64,000 nucleotides of DNA, taken from assembly GCA_963764195.1 (NCBI GenBank), contig CAVXRG010000004.1, forward strand, positions 124,001 to 188,000, written 5' to 3'. Under the pieces are notes generated by a model. It was given only the letters and a program-made list of their open reading frames with translations, had not been told where the DNA came from and did not search any database. Of the stretch, positions 36,374 to 44,489 are shown one piece after another. Origin of the DNA: JBDSSS01 sp963764195 (lineage in GTDB: Bacteria > Actinomycetota > Actinomycetes > Actinomycetales > Dermatophilaceae). The translations under genes were made by a program, and so were the position numbers. Numbering within the stretch: the first letter of the stretch is position 1; every line of letters starts with the position of its first letter.

Positions 36374-38143
36374 GTGACGGCCGCCCCGACGAACGGCGGG
36401 GCTCCCCGTGGCGACGGGTCCGGGCGTCGCCGGCCGCTCCTGGCGGTCGCCGGTGCGGCGGTGGCCCTCGCGGCCGCCGACACCTACGTCGTGGTGCTCG
36501 CGCTGACCGACATGATGGCGGGTGTCGGCATCGGGATCGATGCCCTCCAGCGCGCGACCCCCATCATCAGCGGCTTCCTGCTCGGATACATCGCCGTGCT
36601 GCCGCTCATCGGACGCCTGTCGGACCTGCTGGACCGGCGCCGCATCCTGCTCGGCTGCCTCGTCGTCTTCGTCACCGGGTCGGCGGTCACGGCGCTCGCC
36701 GTCGACCTGCCGGTGCTCGTCACCGGGCGGGTGCTGCAGGGCATCGGCGGCGGCGGGCTGGTGCCGGCGACCCTCGCGCTCGTCGCCGACCTGTGGCCCC
36801 CGGGTCGGCGCGGGATGCCGCTCGGGGTCGTCGGTGCGGTGCAGGAGCTCGGCTCGGTCCTCGGACCGGTGCTCGGCGCGGTCATCCTCGCCTGGTCGGG
36901 GTGGCGGGCGATCTTCTGGGCCAACGTCGCTGCCGGCGTCGCGCTGTATGCCGCGATCCGCCTCCTCGGGTCACCCGGCGGCGCGGCTCCTGCCGCCGAC
37001 GACGACTGCGGTGCCGACCACGACCGCCGCGCCCCTTTCCGGTGGCGCGCGGCGCTGGCGTGGGCCTGCGGGCTGCTCGCCCTCGCGACCCTCGGACTCG
37101 CCCTGGCGGCGCCGGACGCGCTCGTCACCGACGTGACCTGGGGGGTGCCCTTCGTCCCCGTGGCCGGTGCCTCCCGGGTGCTGACCCCGATCGGGCTCGG
37201 CGGCCTGGTCCTGCTGCTCGCCCTCGCCGCCGTCACCGCCCCGCGGTGGTGGCCGGTGCTCCGCCGGGCCGACCTCGTCGGCGCCCTCCTCGTCGCCGTG
37301 GCGCTCGGCTGCCTCGTCGTCACCTTCGCGTCCTCCGACCCCGAGCAGGAGGTGGTCGGTCCGCTCGGGCTGGCGTTGCTGCCCACGGGCGCGGCCGCCC
37401 TGCTCGGCCTCGCCGGGTGGCACCGACACGCGGCCGAGCCGCTCATCCCGCGCGGGGTCGTGCACGGTCGGGGTGTCCGGGCCATGGTCGTCAGCCTGCT
37501 CGTCGGGGCCGCGCTCGTGGCTGTCATCGTCGACGTGCCCCTCCTCGCCCGGCTCACGGACGACTACGACGAGACCGGGGCGGCCCTCGTCCTCGTGCGC
37601 TTCCTCGTGGCCGTCCCCGTCGGCGCGCTGCTCGGGGGCTGGTCCATCCGGAGGCTCGGCGCGGGGCCGGTCGCGGGCATCGGGCTCGCCCTCGCCGCGG
37701 TGGGGCTCGGCATCATGTCGCGGTGGGGCCTCGCAGCCGTGGGGAACCCGGTGCCCACGACGGTCGTCCTCGTGCTCGTCGGCCTCGGCATGGGGCTGGC
37801 GCTCGCCCCCGTCAACGACGCCGCCCTCGCCGACGCGCCGGCCGACGGCCACGGCGTGGCGAGCTCGCTCGTCGTCGTCGCCCGGATGGTCGGCATGGTC
37901 GTCGGGCTCGCCCTGCTCACCGCGATCGGGCTGAACCGCTACTACGACGCGGTCCGGCTGCTGCCCGACCCCCTCGACACCGCGGCTCTCATCGGGGCCG
38001 GGGTGGTGCAGGTGCAGACGGTCTTCCTCGGAGGCGCGGTGGCGGCGGGGGTGGGGGCTCTTGTCGCCTTCTCCCTCGGGGGCCCGGTGCGGGACCCCCA
38101 GGCAGTGACCTCCCCGGCCGAGGGAGTCGGCGTCAGCCGGTGA
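36374..38143 (+). CDS. MFS transporter, 14-TM type, paired with LprG-like lipoprotein
   Basis: A 589-residue transporter of the DHA2/EmrB-like type, with about 14 membrane segments. TM1 is LAAADTYVVVLALTDM; the loop motif is GRLSDLLDRRRILLG; VLQGIGGGGLVPATLALVADLWPPGRRG is the TM4-TM5 motif region. The GTG start is 2 bp after the lipoprotein stop. Order and spacing match lprG-P55 in mycobacteria, whose transporter works with LprG to move triacylglycerols and lipoglycans. In an organism without mycolic acids the cargo would differ. The 3' end overlaps xthA by 11 bp. Confidence 0.87.
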   Translation: MTAAPTNGGAPRGDGSGRRRPLLAVAGAAVALAAADTYVVVLALTDMMAGVGIGIDALQRATPIISGFLLGYIAVLPLIGRLSDLLDRRRILLGCLVVFVTGSAVTALAVDLPVLVTGRVLQGIGGGGLVPATLALVADLWPPGRRGMPLGVVGAVQELGSVLGPVLGAVILAWSGWRAIFWANVAAGVALYAAIRLLGSPGGAAPAADDDCGADHDRRAPFRWRAALAWACGLLALATLGLALAAPDALVTDVTWGVPFVPVAGASRVLTPIGLGGLVLLLALAAVTAPRWWPVLRRADLVGALLVAVALGCLVVTFASSDPEQEVVGPLGLALLPTGAAALLGLAGWHRHAAEPLIPRGVVHGRGVRAMVVSLLVGAALVAVIVDVPLLARLTDDYDETGAALVLVRFLVAVPVGALLGGWSIRRLGAGPVAGIGLALAAVGLGIMSRWGLAAVGNPVPTTVVLVLVGLGMGLALAPVNDAALADAPADGHGVASSLVVVARMVGMVVGLALLTAIGLNRYYDAVRLLPDPLDTAALIGAGVVQVQTVFLGGAVAAGVGALVAFSLGGPVRDPQAVTSPAEGVGVSR

Positions 38144-38924
38144 CCTCGAAGACGACGGGCGCGTGGTCCGAGGCGCCTTTGCCCTTGCGCTCCTCGCGGT
38201 CGATCGCCGCCCCGGAGACCCGCTCTGCCAGCGCGGGGGAGCACAGCGCGAAGTCGATCCGCATGCCCTGGCGCTTGGCGAAGCGCAGCTGCGTGTAGTC
38301 CCAGTAGGTGTAGGTGCCCGGGCCGGGGGTGTGCGGTCGGACGACGTCGGCGAACCCGGCGGCGACCACCGCCTCGAAGGCGGCGCGCTCGGCGGATGAG
38401 GTGTGGGTCCGGTCGGCGAAGTAGTCGACGCTCCAGACGTCCTCGTCCTCGGGTGCGATGTTCCAGTCGCCGAGCAGCGCGATCGGGGCGGTCGGGTCGT
38501 CGGCGAGCCATCCCCGGCCGGCCGTCGCGAGGGCGTCGAGCCAGGCGAGCTTGTAGTCGAGGTGCGGATCCTCGAGCGAGCGTCCGTTGGGGATGTAGAG
38601 CGACCAGATCCGGACCCCGTTGCAGGTGGCCGCGATCGCCCGGGCCTCGGGCGCGACGGGGTCTCCCCAGCCCGGCATCCCCTCGAAGCCGACCTGGACG
38701 TCATCGAGCCCGACCCGCGAGATGACGGCGACACCGTTCCACTGGTTCACCCCGTGGTGAGCCACCTCGTAGCCGAGGGCCGTGAACCGGTCCATGGGGA
38801 ACTGCTCGTCCTTCGCCTTGGTCTCCTGGACCGCGAGGACGTCGACGTCGGTCCGCTCGAGCCAGGCCTCGACCCGGTCGATACGGGAGCGGATGGAGTT
38901 GACGTTCCAGGTAGCGATGCGCAC
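38133..38924 (-). CDS. xthA: exodeoxyribonuclease III
   Basis: A 263-residue AP endonuclease/3'-5' exonuclease of the EEP fold. RIATWNVNSIRSR opens it, AVQETKAKDEQF carries the metal-binding Glu, IPNGRSLEDPHLDYKLAWLDAL is the ExoIII signature, LGDWNIAPEDEDV and the final SDHAPVVFEV complete the site. It cuts at abasic sites in base excision repair. The GTG start follows a TACGGT box by 6 bp on the minus strand. It overlaps the end of the convergent MFS gene. Confidence 0.95.
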   Translation of the reverse strand: MRIATWNVNSIRSRIDRVEAWLERTDVDVLAVQETKAKDEQFPMDRFTALGYEVAHHGVNQWNGVAVISRVGLDDVQVGFEGMPGWGDPVAPEARAIAATCNGVRIWSLYIPNGRSLEDPHLDYKLAWLDALATAGRGWLADDPTAPIALLGDWNIAPEDEDVWSVDYFADRTHTSSAERAAFEAVVAAGFADVVRPHTPGPGTYTYWDYTQLRFAKRQGMRIDFALCSPALAERVSGAAIDREERKGKGASDHAPVVFEVTG

Positions 38925-38930
38925 CCGGCC

Positions 38931-38936
38931 ACCGTA
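38931..38936 (-). promoter_or_regulatory. -10 element TACGGT, leaderless start
   Basis: On the minus strand TACGGT ends 6 bases before the xthA GTG at 38924. Confidence 0.55.
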
Positions 38937-38966
38937 GACGAGCCCGCCGACGACCCGGTCGGTCCC

Positions 38967-38972
38967 TAGGGT
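38967..38972 (+). promoter_or_regulatory. -10 element TAGGGT, leaderless start
   Basis: TAGGGT ends 6 bases before the ATG at 38979. This and the xthA box lie back to back in a 54-bp divergent gap. Confidence 0.55.
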
Positions 38973-38978
38973 GGGGCG

Positions 38979-39746
38979 ATGACGACTGCACTCATCACCG
39001 GAGCGAGCGCGGGTATCGGCCGCGAGTTCGCGACCTCGCTGGCCGCCTCGGGGCACGACCTCGTCCTCGTCGCGCGCGACAGCACACGCCTCGAGGCGCT
39101 TGCCGACGAGCTCCGGGCCGGTCACGGTGTCGAGGTCGAGGTGCTGCCCGCCGACCTGTCCGACCGTGCCGCGCTGGAGACGGTCGCCGCCCGGCTCCGC
39201 GACGGCGCCCACCCCGTCGACCTCCTCGTCAACAATGCCGGCTTCGGGCTGCGCGGCCGCTTCCTGGCCAACGACCTCGACGAGGAGGAGCGGCTCTTCG
39301 ACGTGCTCGCCCGCGCCGTCCTCGTCCTGTCGCACGCCGCGGCCCGCGGCATGCTCGAGCGCGACCGCGGCGCGATCGTCAACGTCTCCTCCGTCGCCGG
39401 CTTCCTCGCGTCGGGGACCTACTCGGCCGCGAAGTCCTACGTCACGGTCTTCACCGAGGGGCTGGCCGGGGAACTGGCCGGCACGGGAGTCACCGCGACG
39501 GCGCTCTGCCCGGGCTTCACCTCCACCGAGTTCCAGCAGCGTGCCGGGATCTCCACCCCCGGCCCGGCCTTCCTCTGGCTCGATCCCGTCGACCTCGTGC
39601 GGGACTGCCTCGCCGACGTCCGCCGTGGGCGGGTCGTCTCGGTGCCCGGTGCGCCGTACAAGGCCGCCGTCGCGCTGCTCCGTATCGTGCCGCGGTCCCT
39701 CGTCCGGGGCCGGGCCCTGCGCCTGCAGCGTCGCCGCACGGTCTGA
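38979..39746 (+). CDS. short-chain dehydrogenase/reductase
   Basis: A 255-residue classical SDR. The cofactor motif TGASAGIGREF is at residues ~7-17, NNAGFG near 87, and the catalytic Ser and YSAAK (Tyr/Lys) near 135-153. It resembles the DltE/YqjQ-type SDRs of unknown substrate. The N-terminal VARDSTRL suggests NADP use. A 9-bp tandem repeat begins at its stop codon and supplies two more in-frame stops. Confidence 0.88.
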   Translation: MTTALITGASAGIGREFATSLAASGHDLVLVARDSTRLEALADELRAGHGVEVEVLPADLSDRAALETVAARLRDGAHPVDLLVNNAGFGLRGRFLANDLDEEERLFDVLARAVLVLSHAAARGMLERDRGAIVNVSSVAGFLASGTYSAAKSYVTVFTEGLAGELAGTGVTATALCPGFTSTEFQQRAGISTPGPAFLWLDPVDLVRDCLADVRRGRVVSVPGAPYKAAVALLRIVPRSLVRGRALRLQRRRTV

Positions 39747-39784
39747 GCGGTCTGAGCGGTCTGAGCGGCCCGAGCGGCCTGGGA
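39740..39784. repeat. 9-bp tandem repeat carrying successive in-frame stops
   Basis: Three perfect units GGTCTGAGC (39740-39766) and two decayed ones follow. The period keeps the SDR frame, so TGA occurs in frame at 39744, 39753 and 39762. Copy loss would not remove termination. Confidence 0.85.
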
Positions 39785-39966
39785 CATGGTGGGCGCACAG
39801 CCTCTGGACAGGCTGCGGGCGTGGTGCCACAGTGAGCGAGGACGGCCGAGGGCTCGGTGGGGAGCGGGCTCGCGTGCCGCCCGGTGCAACCGCGTAATTC
39901 ACCCCCGTCCCCGTCGTGTGCCGCGCCGAGCGCGCCCCGGGCCGGGTCCTTCTCCCAAGGGATGTC

Positions 39967-42066
39967 ATGACTCGATCACGCATGTCTCGTCTCGGGCGCA
40001 TCAGCGTCCTGTCCGTCCCGGTCCTCGCCCTCGCCGCCTTCGGGCTCGCGACGCCGCAGGCTCAGGCCGATCCCGGGTCCTCGGCCCGCCTCATCGGTAC
40101 CTCGACCGCCACTACCGGGGCCTTCACCCCGTCCGGCTCCGGTGACGTCACCACGCAGGAGTTCGCTGGGGGTCCGGACGACGGGGAGACCAGCCCCGCG
40201 CCCTACTCGGGGTCGATCACCGACCGCAGCCTCTCCTCGAAGCACGGTCACGGTGGACGCGGCCCGAGCGGGGACGACCACGGGGGCAAGTCCAAGCCCC
40301 AGCTCAAGACCTCGTTCGAAGGGCTCAACCTCTTCCAGCAGCGGTATGCCCGCGGGGGCAACCAGTTCACTGTCGAGCCGCCCGACCAAGCCCTCTGCGT
40401 GGGCAACGGGTTCGTCCTCGAGGCGGTCAACGACGTGCTCAACGTCTACGACAAGACCGGCGCCTCCGTCCTGCCCGACAACACGGCGACCAACGTCGTG
40501 GCCGGCGTACCGACCGACGTCCACCACGCCGTCGACCTCAACTCCTTCTTCGGGTACGGCCCGGCGATCGACCGCTCGACGGGGGTCCAGGCCGAGAGCA
40601 TCACCGACCCGGTGTGCCTCTTCGACGCCGCGACGAAGCGCTTCTTCGTCGCCGTCCTCACGCTCGACACCAACCCCGACGGCTCGCTGACGCTCCAGAA
40701 CCACATCGACATCGCGGTGAGCAAGACCGCGGACCCGACCGGTTCATGGAACATCTTCTCCTTCGATGCGACGAAGGACGGGACCGACATCGGTGGCACG
40801 GGCGGCAACGCGGGCCCGTACCTCGGGGACTACCCGCACATCGGGGCCGACGCGAACGGCGTCTACATCACGACCAACGCCTACCCCTGGAACGGCAACG
40901 GCTTCGGCGGCGCCCAGATCTACGCCCTGTCCAAGAAGCAGCTCGCAGCCGGGTCCTCGACGGTGACGATGGCCCACGTCGACACCTCCGGCGCGGTCCG
41001 CCTCCCCAGTGACGCCGGCTCCACCCAGCCCGGGTTCACGGTCTGGCCGGCGCAGTCGCCGGGCACCGACTCCTACGAGAAGGCGGCCGGCGGGACCGAG
41101 TACTTCCTCAGCTCGAACGCCGCCGACGAGGCGACCCACCCCGTCGCCGGCACGGGCGGCACCTACACGTCGCGCACCATCGTCGTCTGGGCGCTGACGA
41201 ACACCCGGTCGCTCAACTCCGGGACGGCGTCAGTGACGCTGCGCAACCGGGTCATCGCGTCCAACCCCTACGCCTTCCCCCCCAAGCAGCAGCAGAAGGG
41301 GTCGGGCACCGCGCCCACCGAAGCGACGCCGCTGGGCCGGTGCATCAACGACACGACGACTGAGACGGTCGCGGGCACCGGCTGCTGGAAGCTGGTCCTC
41401 GGAGCCGAGCCGGACCACACCGAGGTCGTCTCGACGCCGGACTCCAACGACACCCGGATGCAGCAGGTGATGTATGCCAACGGCAAGCTGTGGGGCGCGC
41501 TCGACACGGCGCTCAACCCGGGCGGGGGCGCCCAGCAGGCCGGCATCGCGTGGTTCGTCGTCAAGCCGGAGGTCTCGAGCCACCAGCTCGAGGCGAAGAT
41601 GGCCCTGCAGGGCTACCTCGGGCGGGCCGGCGCCGACCTCGTCTACCCGGCCATCGGGGTCACCTCCAGCGGCCGGGGGGTGATGGCCTTCACCTACACG
41701 CCGAACAACGGCTTCCCGAGCGCCGGGTATGCCGGGATCGACGCGAAGAAGGGCACCGGACCGATCTCCGTGGCTGCCGCGGGCAAGGGGACCGACGACG
41801 GGTTCACGAGCTACAAGGCGTTCGTGGGCAACCCGCCGCGGACCCGCTTCGGTGACTACGGCGCAGCCGCGGTCGACGGGAAGTCCGTGTGGATCGCGAG
41901 CCAGTACGTCGCGAGCGCCTGCGACTACACCACCTGGGGTGGCCGCTACTTCGGGGGCACCACCGGTGACACCAAGCTCGGGACGTGCGCGAGCGCTCCC
42001 GGCGCGGCCGGCAGCCGCACGGCCCTCGGCAACTGGTCGACCCGGATCAGTGAGGTGAGGCCCTAG
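39967..42066 (+). CDS. large secreted protein of unknown function
   Basis: A 699-residue exported protein. The signal peptide is RRxx-free and Sec-like: basic start, hydrophobic ISVLSVPVLALAAFGLA, cleavage near AQA-DP. A disordered Gly/His/Lys-rich stretch (~75-110) follows. The rest is rich in aromatic and Gly/Thr residues with repeated blade-like strands (FVLEAVNDVLNVYDKTG; RFFVAVLTLDTNPDG; YPHIGADANGVYITTNAYPW; RFGDYGAAAVDGKSVWIASQY), suggesting a beta-propeller. Four or five cysteines may form disulfides. I do not recognise the family; there is no LPxTG or membrane anchor. The 220-bp upstream gap has a possible -10 TAATTC at about 39894 and no other signal I can support. Confidence 0.8.
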   Translation: MTRSRMSRLGRISVLSVPVLALAAFGLATPQAQADPGSSARLIGTSTATTGAFTPSGSGDVTTQEFAGGPDDGETSPAPYSGSITDRSLSSKHGHGGRGPSGDDHGGKSKPQLKTSFEGLNLFQQRYARGGNQFTVEPPDQALCVGNGFVLEAVNDVLNVYDKTGASVLPDNTATNVVAGVPTDVHHAVDLNSFFGYGPAIDRSTGVQAESITDPVCLFDAATKRFFVAVLTLDTNPDGSLTLQNHIDIAVSKTADPTGSWNIFSFDATKDGTDIGGTGGNAGPYLGDYPHIGADANGVYITTNAYPWNGNGFGGAQIYALSKKQLAAGSSTVTMAHVDTSGAVRLPSDAGSTQPGFTVWPAQSPGTDSYEKAAGGTEYFLSSNAADEATHPVAGTGGTYTSRTIVVWALTNTRSLNSGTASVTLRNRVIASNPYAFPPKQQQKGSGTAPTEATPLGRCINDTTTETVAGTGCWKLVLGAEPDHTEVVSTPDSNDTRMQQVMYANGKLWGALDTALNPGGGAQQAGIAWFVVKPEVSSHQLEAKMALQGYLGRAGADLVYPAIGVTSSGRGVMAFTYTPNNGFPSAGYAGIDAKKGTGPISVAAAGKGTDDGFTSYKAFVGNPPRTRFGDYGAAAVDGKSVWIASQYVASACDYTTWGGRYFGGTTGDTKLGTCASAPGAAGSRTALGNWSTRISEVRP

Positions 42067-42080
42067 GCGGCAGGTCCCGA

Positions 42081-42113
42081 GAGCAGGCCCGCACCGACGG
42101 CGCGGGCCTGCTC
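42081..42113 (+). terminator. intrinsic hairpin after the secreted-protein gene
   Basis: A perfect 12-bp stem (GAGCAGGCCCGC with GCGGGCCTGCTC) around a 9-base loop begins 14 bp after the stop codon. There is no T-run, as is usual in this clade. Confidence 0.75.
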
Positions 42114-42164
42114 GCCGGGCATCCACCGACGTCCGTCGACGACGCCGAAGACAGGCACGCGGCA

Positions 42165-42170
42165 TACGAT
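42165..42170 (+). promoter_or_regulatory. -10 element TACGAT, leaderless start
   Basis: TACGAT ends 7 bases before the pyrE GTG. It overlaps one copy of the CGGCATAC octamer. Confidence 0.55.
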
Positions 42171-42177
42171 CGGGGGC

Positions 42178-42741
42178 GTGACGACGACGAACGACGTAGC
42201 CAGCGCCCGCGCCCGACTCCTCGAGATCATCCGCGCGAAGGCCATCGTGCACGGCCGGGTGACCCTGTCGTCCGGCAAGGAGGCCGACTACTACGTCGAC
42301 CTTCGCCGGATCTCCCTCGACGGTGAGGCGGCCCCGCTCGTCGGTGTCGTCATGCGCGAGCTCACCAAGGACCTGACGTATGCCGCTGTCGGTGGGCTCA
42401 CGCTCGGCGCCGACCCGGTGGCGACCTCGATGCTCCACGCGGCCTCGGCCGCGGGGGAGCGGCTCGACGCCTTCGTCGTGCGCAAGACCGGCAAGGCCCA
42501 CGGGTTGCAGCAGCGCATCGAGGGCCCCTCCATCGCCGGGCGTGACGTGCTCGTCGTCGAGGACACGACGACCACCGGCGCGTCCCCGCTCGAGGCGGTC
42601 AACGCGGTCCGCGAGGTCGGTGGCCGCCCGGTCGCCGTCGCCACGATCGCCGACCGGGCCACGGGCGCGGGCGAGAAGATCGCCGCGGAGGGTGTGGACT
42701 ACCGCTTCGCCTACTCCCTCGAGGAGCTCGGGCTCGCCTGA
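42178..42741 (+). CDS. pyrE: orotate phosphoribosyltransferase
   Basis: A 187-residue type I phosphoribosyltransferase. TLSSGKEADYYVDLRRISL near residues 30-48 is the orotate site, and DVLVVEDTTTTGASPLEAV (~123-141) is the PRPP-binding loop. It makes OMP from orotate and PRPP in pyrimidine synthesis. It is alone here, away from the other pyr genes, which is common in Actinobacteria. The GTG start is set by a -10 box 7 bp upstream. Confidence 0.95.
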   Translation: MTTTNDVASARARLLEIIRAKAIVHGRVTLSSGKEADYYVDLRRISLDGEAAPLVGVVMRELTKDLTYAAVGGLTLGADPVATSMLHAASAAGERLDAFVVRKTGKAHGLQQRIEGPSIAGRDVLVVEDTTTTGASPLEAVNAVREVGGRPVAVATIADRATGAGEKIAAEGVDYRFAYSLEELGLA

Positions 42742-42773
42742 GTCCGGATCGAGGCCCGGGGGAGGGCGGCCAC

Positions 42774-42779
42774 TAGGAT
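42774..42779 (+). promoter_or_regulatory. -10 element TAGGAT for the lemA-like gene
   Basis: TAGGAT lies 33 bp before the ATG. A GGGGGAGA Shine-Dalgarno follows, so this gene has a short conventional leader. Confidence 0.5.
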
Positions 42780-42812
42780 CGGGTCACGCGATCGCCAACC
42801 GGGGGAGAACCC

Positions 42813-43544
42813 ATGATCATCGTCTGGATCCTGCTGGGCCTCGTCGTGCTGCTCGGCATCTACGGGGTCGCCAGCTACAACGGCCTGATCGGCCTGCGCA
42901 ACAAGGTCGAGGAGGGCTGGCGACAGATCGACGTCGAGCTGAAGCGCCGCCACGACCTCATCCCCAACCTCGTCGAGACCGTCAAGGGCTATGCCGACCA
43001 CGAGCGCGGCACGCTCGAGGAGGTCATGCGGGCCCGTTCCGCGGCGATGTCCGGCGGCGCGAGTCCGGCCGCTGCCGCCGAGGCCGAGGGCGAGCTGAGC
43101 CAGGCGCTCGGCCGCCTCATGGTCGTCGCCGAGGCCTACCCCGACCTCAAGGCGAACCAGAACTTCCTCGCCCTCCAGCAGGAGCTGACGAGCACGGAGG
43201 ACCGGATCGCCAGCTCGCGCCGCTACTACAACGCGCTCGTGCGCGAGCTCAACACGAAGGTCGAGAGCGTCCCGTCCAACATCGTCGCGGGCATCGCCAA
43301 CGTGCACCGGGCCGAGTACTTCGAGACGCCGGCCACCGAGGCGGCCGTCCCGAGCATCTCCTTCGGGGGCGGCACGGGGGGCACGGGCGGCACGGGCGGC
43401 ACGCCGTCCGTCGCGCCCTCGACCCAGCCGGGAGCCGTCGGCGGAGCCTCGACCCAGCCGGGTGCGTCACCGGACGCGCTGCCGCAGGCGCAGGCTCCCG
43501 GCGCCGGCGCACCCGATCCGACGAGAGACCGCCAGACCCCCTGA
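42813..43544 (+). CDS. LemA family protein
   Basis: A 243-residue protein. One N-terminal membrane span (IIVWILLGLVVLLGIYGVA) precedes the LemA core: NKVEEGWRQIDVELKRRHDLIPNLVETVKGYA (~31-62) and ELTSTEDRIASSRRYYNALVRELN (~126-149). The C-terminal ~55 residues are a low-complexity Gly-Thr and STQPGA tail. LemA proteins are helical-bundle envelope proteins whose role is poorly defined. GGGGGAGA before the ATG is a good ribosome site. The gene ends 2 bp before a perfect 46-bp palindrome. Confidence 0.9.
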   Translation: MIIVWILLGLVVLLGIYGVASYNGLIGLRNKVEEGWRQIDVELKRRHDLIPNLVETVKGYADHERGTLEEVMRARSAAMSGGASPAAAAEAEGELSQALGRLMVVAEAYPDLKANQNFLALQQELTSTEDRIASSRRYYNALVRELNTKVESVPSNIVAGIANVHRAEYFETPATEAAVPSISFGGGTGGTGGTGGTPSVAPSTQPGAVGGASTQPGASPDALPQAQAPGAGAPDPTRDRQTP

Positions 43545-43546
43545 AC

Positions 43547-43592
43547 CCGTCGAGTGCGCACTTTCACCCGGGTGAAAGTGCGCACTCGACGG
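43547..43592. repeat. intergenic palindrome-family repeat, locus B (perfect 46-bp palindrome)
   Basis: Two cores GTCGAGTGCGCACTTTC meet head to head with only ACCCGGGT between them, giving a 46-bp perfect palindrome. It lies between the convergent lemA-like and DedA genes. The RNA on either strand would fold into a 20-bp hairpin, so it may stop transcription both ways. Confidence 0.92.
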
Positions 43593-43610
43593 TGGGGAGG
43601 TCAGCGCCGG

Positions 43611-44327
43611 TCAGCGCTGGTCGCCGGGCGTGACGCGGTCGGCGATGTCGCCGGCGGCCTCGCCGACCTCGTCGGCGATGGCGTTCGCTGCGCGACGGTG
43701 CCGGAAGTACTCGATGACCATCGGCACGAGCGAGGCGGCGACGATGAGCAGGATGACGACCTCGAGCTTGTCCTGCAGGCCGGGGAACGACTTGCCGAGG
43801 AAGTAGCCGAGCAGGGTGACGCTCGCGGTCCAGAGCAGGGCCCCGACCGCGCTCCAGGTGAAGAAGCGGCGGCGCTCCATCCGGCTCACCCCCGCGACGA
43901 CGGTGATGAAGGTCCGCACGATCGGCACGAAGCGGCCGATGACGAGGGCCTTGTTGCCGTGGGTGTCGAAAAAGGCGGTCGTCTGGTCGAAGTACTTCTT
44001 CTTGAGGATCCGCCCGTCCCGATGGTAGAGCGGCGTGCCGACGGCCCGACCGATCTCGTAGCCGACGACGTTGCCGAGCAGCGCGGCCGCGAACAGCCCG
44101 ACGATGGCCACCCCGAGGTTGATGTGCACCTGGTCGGTGGCGATGAACAGGCCCACGGCGAAGAGCAGGGTGTCCCCGGGCAGGATCGGGAAGAGCAGCC
44201 CGCACTCGATGAAGACGATGACGAGCGCGATCCAGAAGAACGCGCCGCCGTACTGGTCGAGCAGGTAGGCGGGGTCCATCCAGTTGGGACCGAGGGCGGG
44301 GACGGCCGCGGCTGCGAGTGCATGCAT
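43611..44327 (-). CDS. DedA family membrane protein
   Basis: A 238-residue DedA (SNARE-associated/VTT) protein with about five membrane segments. FIECGLLFPILPGDTLLFAVG (~39-59) and the GRFVPIVRTFITVVAGVSRM stretch (~133-152) are the family signatures with conserved Glu, Asp and Arg residues. DedA proteins flip undecaprenyl phosphate or phospholipids and support envelope homeostasis. Start ATG 44327 follows TACCCT by 7 bp. A longer in-frame reading is therefore rejected. Confidence 0.92.
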   Translation of the reverse strand: MHALAAAAVPALGPNWMDPAYLLDQYGGAFFWIALVIVFIECGLLFPILPGDTLLFAVGLFIATDQVHINLGVAIVGLFAAALLGNVVGYEIGRAVGTPLYHRDGRILKKKYFDQTTAFFDTHGNKALVIGRFVPIVRTFITVVAGVSRMERRRFFTWSAVGALLWTASVTLLGYFLGKSFPGLQDKLEVVILLIVAASLVPMVIEYFRHRRAANAIADEVGEAAGDIADRVTPGDQR

Positions 44328-44334
44328 GGCCCCA

Positions 44335-44340
44335 AGGGTA
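44335..44340 (-). promoter_or_regulatory. -10 element TACCCT, leaderless start
   Basis: On the minus strand TACCCT ends 7 bases before the DedA ATG at 44327. Confidence 0.55.
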
Positions 44341-44424
44341 GGCGGTCGCCCCGGGATCACCGGCAACCCGCATGTGGCCTGTGGCCGGATCGCGGACGGT
44401 GCCGGACGCGCCACGCGGCCCTCG

Positions 44425-44430
44425 TAGACT
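44425..44430 (+). promoter_or_regulatory. -10 element TAGACT for the amino-acid ABC operon
   Basis: TAGACT precedes the first gene by 59 bp, with CAGGAG as a Shine-Dalgarno near the ATG. This operon therefore has a normal leader. Confidence 0.5.
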
Positions 44431-44489
44431 CGGGTCCGTCGCCGTCCCCTCTTTCGCTCCCGGCCCGACCGGAGCACGCAGGAGTCCTC

